A stretch of 47,961 nucleotides of DNA. It comes from DATATV01 sp035551355 (GTDB lineage: Bacteria > Actinomycetota > Actinomycetes > Mycobacteriales > Pseudonocardiaceae). A program made the position numbers and the translations under genes. Under the pieces are notes generated by a model. The model was given only the letters and a program-made list of their open reading frames with translations, was not told the origin of the DNA and did no database searches. The DNA lies in the NCBI GenBank assembly GCA_035551355.1, contig DASZNF010000083.1, positions 1-47,961 of the forward strand. Direction: 5' to 3'. Shown here piece by piece: positions 42,944-47,961 of the stretch. Numbering within the stretch: position 1 is the stretch's first letter; each line of letters begins with the position of its first letter.

Positions 42944-44281
42944 ATGGAAGCCAACCTGCACGACTTCGTGCTGAACCTGCTCAGCGACTCGTCGGCGCTG
43001 TCCGCGTTCGACCTCGACCCGGCCTCGGTGCTGGACGGTGCCGGCCTGAGCGACATCAGCGCCACCGACGTGGCCGACGCGCTGCCGCTGGTGCTGGACT
43101 CGCTGCCGAACGTCGACGCCGTGGACTCCGCGCTGGGCGCGCTGTCCACCGTCGAGTCGCTGGGTGGCCAGGCCGGTGCGATCGCTCAGCTGCAGGCCGT
43201 CACCTCGGTGCTGTCCACCGCGACCAGCACCGTCACCTCGGACGCGGGTGCCCTCGACGGCGCCGGCGCGCTGTCCATCGCCACCCCGCTGGGTGACGAG
43301 GTCGGCGGGCTGACCGCCAGCGCCAGCGGCATCGAGGCCGTCGCCACCGGTCCGCTGACCGCGGACCTGTCGGTCGGCAGCGACGTCGCCGACGTGCTCG
43401 ACTCCAACGCCCTGACCGCCACCTCGGTGCTGACCGGCGGCGCCAACGAGGTGACCGGCATGGTCAGCGAGGTCAGCGCCGTTTCCTCGGTGGTGCCCGG
43501 CGCGTCCGTCGCCACCAGCGCGCTGGCCGGCGTGTCCAGCTCGGTCACCGGTGCGGTCGCCAACACCGCCACCACCGGCGCGGCCCTGGTCTCCGGCGTG
43601 CTGGCCAACCCGGCCGCCGTGGTCACCGACGCCGTCGCCAACCCGGCCGGCACCGTCACCGGCGCCGTCGGCATCGGCGAGGGCATCGCCGTCAACGCCG
43701 TCGACTCGATCGCCGGCAACCTGCCCGCGGGCGACGTGGTGACCGGCCTGGTCGGCACCACCACCGGGGTGGCCAACACCGCGGTGTCCGAGGTCAGCTC
43801 GCACGTCAACCCGGCCGGTGTCACCGACCTGGCCGGCCACGCGACCGACCCGAGCTACCTGGCGGGCACCGCCGAGGGCGCGGTCGGCACCGTGACCGGC
43901 ACGGTCAGCGGCGTCACGGCGCAGCTGCCCGGCGGTGAGGCCCTGTCCGGCCTGACCAACGACGTCACCAACAACGTGACCAACACGGTGAGCGACCCCA
44001 CGCACGCCGTGAGCACGGTCACCGGCCTGGTGTCCGACCCGAGCCACGCCGTGGGCTCGGTCACCGACACCGCGGGCACCGCCGTGCACGCCGTCACCGG
44101 CGTTGTGGCGGGTGTCACCGGCGACGCCACCAGCCAGGCCACCCACGCGGTCAGCGACAGCCCGCTGTCCGGCGCGACCTCGGCCGTCTCCGGCCTGACC
44201 TCCTCGGTCAGCGACACCGCGTCGCACACCGACGCCGGTCACGCCGACCCGAGCAGCCTGCTGGGCGACCTGCACCTCTGA
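42944..44281 (+). CDS. iniB: IniB-like protein
   Basis: Protein of 445 residues. The first 50 (ANLHDFVLNLLSDSSALSAF, then DLDPASVLDGAGL and DISATDVADALPLV) match the IniB N-terminal domain. The rest is an Ala/Val/Thr/Gly/Asp-rich low-complexity stretch, with loosely repeated blocks such as DPSHAVGSVT, TGAV and NPAG, without signal peptide or membrane helix. Mycobacterial iniB is induced by cell-wall inhibitors and its product has no known activity; a structural partner of IniA/IniC is possible. GGAGG stands twelve bases before the ATG, a rather long spacing. A hairpin separates it from iniA. Confidence 0.85.
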   Translation: MEANLHDFVLNLLSDSSALSAFDLDPASVLDGAGLSDISATDVADALPLVLDSLPNVDAVDSALGALSTVESLGGQAGAIAQLQAVTSVLSTATSTVTSDAGALDGAGALSIATPLGDEVGGLTASASGIEAVATGPLTADLSVGSDVADVLDSNALTATSVLTGGANEVTGMVSEVSAVSSVVPGASVATSALAGVSSSVTGAVANTATTGAALVSGVLANPAAVVTDAVANPAGTVTGAVGIGEGIAVNAVDSIAGNLPAGDVVTGLVGTTTGVANTAVSEVSSHVNPAGVTDLAGHATDPSYLAGTAEGAVGTVTGTVSGVTAQLPGGEALSGLTNDVTNNVTNTVSDPTHAVSTVTGLVSDPSHAVGSVTDTAGTAVHAVTGVVAGVTGDATSQATHAVSDSPLSGATSAVSGLTSSVSDTASHTDAGHADPSSLLGDLHL

Positions 44282-44312
44282 TCCAACTCAGAGCGGTCGG
44301 GGGAACGTCGTG

Positions 44313-44342
44313 GGGCCCGGGAGTCGTAGTACTCCCGGGCCC
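44313..44342 (+). terminator. hairpin between iniB and iniA
   Basis: GGGCCCGGGAGT (44313-44324), six-base loop, ACTCCCGGGCCC (44331-44342): a perfect 12-bp stem. Without a T-tract it may be a partial terminator or mRNA-stabilising element that sets iniB higher than iniA-iniC. Confidence 0.7.
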
Positions 44343-44380
44343 TACTTCACTCAAACGGCTTAACACGGCACACTGAGTGG

Positions 44381-46225
44381 GTGATCGCCCCGCCGCCTTG
44401 GCTCGACGTCCTCGACAGCACGATCGGCGCCTGCGCCTCCCACCAGCGGCCCGATCTCGCGCACCGGCTGCGCCAGCGCAGAGCCCGACTGCTGGACGAC
44501 CGGCTGCGGGTGCTGGTGGTCGGCGAGCCCAACCAGGGCAAGAGTCAGCTGGTCAACGCCCTGGTCAACGCCCCGATCTGTGCCGTCGGCGACGACCTGA
44601 CGACCACCGCGCCCACCGTCGTGCAGCACGCCGACGTCCCGTCCGCCGCGCTGGTCACCGACACCGCCGGACACGCTCCCCGGGCCATCGCCCCGGGTCC
44701 CGAGCGGGTCGACACCACCATCGACGAGGTGTCCAAGCAGGTCGCCGGTCGTGCGGGCGCCACCCACCGGGGCGCCATCGTCCGGGCCGAGATCGGCATT
44801 CCGCGCAAACTGCTCGCTTCGGGCCTCGTGCTCATCGACACTCCCGCTGTGGGTGACCCCCAGTCGGCTGGCGCGGCCCGCACCTTCGCCGCTCTCGACC
44901 AGGCCGACACCGTGCTGCTGGCCACCGACGCCACCGCCGAGCTGTCCACCCGGGAGCTGGACCTGCTGGTGCGCATCGTGAAGTCCTGCCCGAACGTCAT
45001 CATCGCGCTGACCAAGATCGACCTGTCCCCCCGCTGGCGGCAGGTGGCCGAGGCGAATCGGGAAAAGCTGGCCAAAGCGTCGGTTTCGGCCCGGTTGATC
45101 GGCGTGTCGGCCGTGCTTCGCTTGCAGGCGGCCAAAACCGGCGATCAGCAGATCAACGCCGAATCCGGCTTCGTGGATCTGATCGGCTGTCTGCAGCGCG
45201 AGGTCACCGGCAAGTCCGAGCACGTCGCGCCGCGCGCGGTCGCGGTGGCCACGTCCACCACCATCGCCGCGCTGGTCACCACCCTGCGCGGCCAGCTGGC
45301 CGGAACCGAGTCGGCGAACTCGGTGGCCGCGACGGCCCAGCTGACCGAGGCCCAGCAGCAGTTCGACGCCCTGCGCAAGCGCACCGGCCGCTGGCAGACC
45401 ACGGTGGCCGACGAGATGGCCGACATCGGCGCGGACGTCGAGCACGACTTCCGCGAGCGCACCCGGCTGATCCTGCGCGAGGTGGACCGCGCCTTCGACG
45501 AGGCCGAGCCGCTGACCGCCTGGGAGCCGTTCGGCGAGTGGCTGGCGGAGAACCTGATGGAGGCCGCGCAGGCCAATTTCGCCTGGCTGGTCGAGCGTTG
45601 CCAGTGGCTGGCCGACCGGGTGGCCGCCGAGTTCCCGCCCGAGGACGGGGCTTCGGTGGTAACGCTGCCCGAATGGGCCGACCCGGAGACCGCTGACCTG
45701 GACGATCCTCGTTTGGAGCCGTACAGCGTCGGGGCCCGTGCGTTCACCGGTCTGCGCGGCTCGTACGGTGGTGTGCTGATGTTCGGACTCATCACCAGCA
45801 TGGCCGGCCTGTCCCTGGTCAACCCGATCTCGCTGGCCGCCGGTGTGGCCTTCGCGGGCAAGACCATCCGGGACGAGGCCGACGGGCGGCTCAAGCGCCG
45901 CCAGAGCCAGGCCAAGTCCACCGCCCAGCGTTACGTGGACGACTTCTTCATCATGTGCAGCAAGGAAAGCAAGGACCTGTCCCGGAAGGTGCAGCGCACC
46001 CTGCGCGATCACATCACCGAGCGGGCCGAGGCCATGCAGGCCGAGCTCAACACCACCGCGACCCAGGCCCGGGAGACCGTGCAGTCCGAGGCCACCCGCC
46101 GCGACCGCACGAACCTCGTGGTGCGCCAGTCACTTGAGCAGCTGGTCAACCTGCACCACAAGGTGCAGGAGCTGGCCACTCCCCGGGCCCTTGGCGGTTC
46201 GAGCGGCCTGGAACTGACGGCATGA
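44381..46225 (+). CDS. iniA: dynamin-like GTPase, IniA-like
   Basis: Protein of 614 residues, close to mycobacterial IniA (640). The GTPase has G1 GEPNQGKS at 48-55, a G3 region LIDTPAVGD and G4 TKID (ALTKIDLS). A long helical stalk follows, with a hydrophobic paddle-like segment at about 463-496 (GVLMFGLITSMAGLSLV) that should insert in the membrane, then a charged coiled region. Bacterial dynamin-like proteins remodel or fuse membranes; in mycobacteria IniA is linked to envelope stress and drug tolerance. The start is GTG 44381 with a weak ribosome site. Its stop overlaps the next start (ATGA). Confidence 0.88.
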   Translation: MIAPPPWLDVLDSTIGACASHQRPDLAHRLRQRRARLLDDRLRVLVVGEPNQGKSQLVNALVNAPICAVGDDLTTTAPTVVQHADVPSAALVTDTAGHAPRAIAPGPERVDTTIDEVSKQVAGRAGATHRGAIVRAEIGIPRKLLASGLVLIDTPAVGDPQSAGAARTFAALDQADTVLLATDATAELSTRELDLLVRIVKSCPNVIIALTKIDLSPRWRQVAEANREKLAKASVSARLIGVSAVLRLQAAKTGDQQINAESGFVDLIGCLQREVTGKSEHVAPRAVAVATSTTIAALVTTLRGQLAGTESANSVAATAQLTEAQQQFDALRKRTGRWQTTVADEMADIGADVEHDFRERTRLILREVDRAFDEAEPLTAWEPFGEWLAENLMEAAQANFAWLVERCQWLADRVAAEFPPEDGASVVTLPEWADPETADLDDPRLEPYSVGARAFTGLRGSYGGVLMFGLITSMAGLSLVNPISLAAGVAFAGKTIRDEADGRLKRRQSQAKSTAQRYVDDFFIMCSKESKDLSRKVQRTLRDHITERAEAMQAELNTTATQARETVQSEATRRDRTNLVVRQSLEQLVNLHHKVQELATPRALGGSSGLELTA

Positions 46226-47691
46226 CCGGACCCGGCGCCCACCTGCCGGACATCGCCTGGGCCATGCTCAACTCCGCGCTCGGTCTCTACCGGGACAACC
46301 CGAGGGCCACCGGCTGGCTGCGTCATCACCGGGAGCGCTTCGAGGAGCCGTTGCGGGTGGCCGTGGCCGGGCCGCGCGGCGTGGGCAAATCGACTCTGGT
46401 CAACGCGTTGGTCGGCGAGGAGATCGCCCCGGTCGGCCTGCCCGGCCACCAGGCGGTGACCTGGTTCCAGGACGCCGCCGAGCCACGGGCCACGGTGTAT
46501 CCGCCGCACGGCCAGGCCGGTGAGGCCCCGATCGGCCGGATCGACGCGAAACTCCAGGTCGATCTGCGCGAGTGGCGGCCCGATCAGCTGGGCCAGGTGG
46601 TGATCGACGTGCCCACCCGGGCGCTGCGCGATCTGGTGCTGATCGACAATCCGGCGCTGCCCACCGACGAGGACCAGGGCGAGGCGCTGGACCGGATCAC
46701 CCGCCAGTCCGACGCCGTGCTGTACGTGGGAAGGCACGGCGACGCCGAGGATCTGGCCGTGATGCGGGCCGCCACCGACAATCCGGTGTCCCGCGCCGCG
46801 CCGGTGAACCTGGTGCTGGTGCTGGCCCGGGCCGACGAGATCGGCGGCGGCCGCATCGACGCGCTCACCTCGGCCCGGCAGATCGCCCGCCGTTATCGCG
46901 GTGACGTCAACGTGCGCGGCGCCTGCCAGGACGTGATCGCCATCGCCGGACTGATCGCCCAGGCCGGGCGCACCATGCGGGAGAACGAGTTCGCCGCCCT
47001 GGCCAAACTGTCCGCAGTGGATCGAACCGTACTGGACGATGCTTTGCTGTCGGCCGAACGGTTCACCGCCGCCGAGGTGCCGATCGGCCTGAGCCAGCCC
47101 GACCGGCATTACCTGTTCGACCGCCTCGGCCTGTTCGGCCTGCGCCTGACCACGACGCTGCTGCGCCGCGGCTACGACAGCCAGATCACCCTGTCCGCAC
47201 AACTGGTGCAGCGCAGTGGTTTGCGCGATCTGCGCGAGGCCATCGCCCAGTCCTTTGTGGAACGTCGCGAGGTGCTCAAGGCCCGTTCGGCGTTGCTGGG
47301 CCTGGACACCGTACTGCGCAGCGATCCCCGCCCAGAGGCCCGCAAACTCGCCCTCGACCTGGAGCGCGCTCTGGCCAACGCGCACGACTTCCGCGAACTG
47401 CGCCTGCTGGCCACGTTGCGGGCCGGACGCCTCAAACTCCCCGAGGAACTCGCCGAAGAAGCCCACCGCCTGATCGGCGGCCAGGGCGTGAGCCTGCCCG
47501 CCCGCCTGAACCTCGACGAGGCGGCAGCCGGTGGCGGCGAACTGAACCAGGCCATCATCGCCGCACTCTCCCGCTGGCGGCGGGCGGCGGAAAACCCGCT
47601 GCTGTCGGCCGATCAGCGCCGGGCCGCGCAGATCGTGGTGCGCAGCTGCGAGGGCATGATCAGCCAGCTGCACCCGGGTATGACCGGCTGA
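46222..47691 (+). CDS. iniC: dynamin-like GTPase, IniC-like
   Basis: Protein of 489 residues, near mycobacterial IniC (493). G1 is GPRGVGKS at 50-57, G3 LIDNPALP, and the G4 position reads LARADEIGG in place of TKxD, so base recognition may differ. The helical remainder lacks a clear membrane paddle, unlike the IniA-like partner. ATG 46222 overlaps the iniA stop, implying equal expression. The pair probably forms a hetero-oligomer on the membrane. No further gene belongs to the unit; 106 bp without obvious terminator follow. Confidence 0.85.
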   Translation: MTGPGAHLPDIAWAMLNSALGLYRDNPRATGWLRHHRERFEEPLRVAVAGPRGVGKSTLVNALVGEEIAPVGLPGHQAVTWFQDAAEPRATVYPPHGQAGEAPIGRIDAKLQVDLREWRPDQLGQVVIDVPTRALRDLVLIDNPALPTDEDQGEALDRITRQSDAVLYVGRHGDAEDLAVMRAATDNPVSRAAPVNLVLVLARADEIGGGRIDALTSARQIARRYRGDVNVRGACQDVIAIAGLIAQAGRTMRENEFAALAKLSAVDRTVLDDALLSAERFTAAEVPIGLSQPDRHYLFDRLGLFGLRLTTTLLRRGYDSQITLSAQLVQRSGLRDLREAIAQSFVERREVLKARSALLGLDTVLRSDPRPEARKLALDLERALANAHDFRELRLLATLRAGRLKLPEELAEEAHRLIGGQGVSLPARLNLDEAAAGGGELNQAIIAALSRWRRAAENPLLSADQRRAAQIVVRSCEGMISQLHPGMTG

Positions 47692-47797
47692 CACACGCTG
47701 CTTCCTTGGAGTGGTAAACCGCGTTTTCGCACGTCATTGTCGGTCCGCGCGGCTATGTTGGGTCACCGGCGGTGATCACATGTGAGCGGAGGGCGAA

Positions 47798-47961
47798 ATG
47801 CGCAAGACCACCGGCCGGGCCAGAGAGCTCGGCGCGACGATGCGCCGACTGCGGGTCGCGGCAGGCATGACGGAGAGCAGCCTGGCCAAGAAACTGAGCA
47901 TTTCCCATGCCCACGTGTGCCGGATGGAACTGGGTGAACGGAATTTCACCGAGATCACCGT
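47798..47961 (+). CDS. XRE-family regulator, partial
   Basis: Only the first 54 codons are in the window. They form a helix-turn-helix: RELGATMRRLRVAAGMTESS, then LAKKLSISHAHVCRMELGER, the usual XRE pattern. The ATG follows GGAGGGCGAA. Actinomycete proteins of this kind often carry a C-terminal ligand domain (DUF5753 type), but it would lie outside the window. Confidence 0.8.
   Translation, partial: MRKTTGRARELGATMRRLRVAAGMTESSLAKKLSISHAHVCRMELGERNFTEIT

Overview
The window is high-GC DNA with strong GC3 coding bias, frequent ATGA/GTGA start-stop overlaps, at least one probable leaderless start and several Gly-rich membrane proteins. This fits an actinomycete. An iniBAC-like locus beside SARP, XRE and LuxR regulators suggests Pseudonocardiales, which is an inference from gene content only. 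I saw no tRNA, rRNA, insertion sequence or CRISPR array.

Layout. (1) 1-9211: HrpA helicase, a small regulator region (ArsR, SnoaL-like protein, SDR oxidoreductase, XRE/MmyB-like regulator, a SARP regulator fused to a SnoaL-like domain) and a small secreted Cys protein. (2) 9283-23211: a carbohydrate locus. A LacI repressor, an ABC sugar importer without its own ATPase, and a cytoplasmic GH31 run leftward. A secreted GH3 and a secreted GH95-like enzyme run rightward. Two copies of one 14-bp LacI-type operator sit before the solute-binding protein and before GH3. GH31 + GH3 + GH95 suggests xyloglucan-type side-chain removal. A Tat-exported beta-helix protein lies at the end of the leftward run. 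(3) 23388-24368: a CDF metal exporter. (4) 24326-37049: the most interesting block. A leftward six-gene redox operon (DUF5666-like membrane protein, Ser/Gly-rich secreted peptide, ApbE, ferric-reductase-like cytochrome b, NuoF-like flavoprotein, ferredoxin) diverges from a two-component system. That system is followed by two paralogous GT-C (YkcB/PMT-like) glycosyltransferases flanking a GT2-GtrA fusion. Four sets of 11-bp-spaced CACAG direct repeats, typical in geometry of OmpR/PhoB sites, precede the redox operon, the response regulator, the first GT-C gene and the GT2-GtrA gene. I infer one regulon joining transmembrane electron transfer and cell-surface glycosylation. (5) 37050-38590: a repeat-rich intergenic stretch, then OsmC and an OhrR-type MarR regulator with two related palindromes. 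(6) 38607-47691: an iniBAC-like envelope-stress locus. A LuxR-ATPase regulator (IniR-like) and a membrane-anchored Hsp70 run leftward. IniB and two dynamin-like GTPases (IniA, IniC) run rightward, from a 362-bp dyad-rich divergent region. (7) 47798-end: the start of an XRE regulator.
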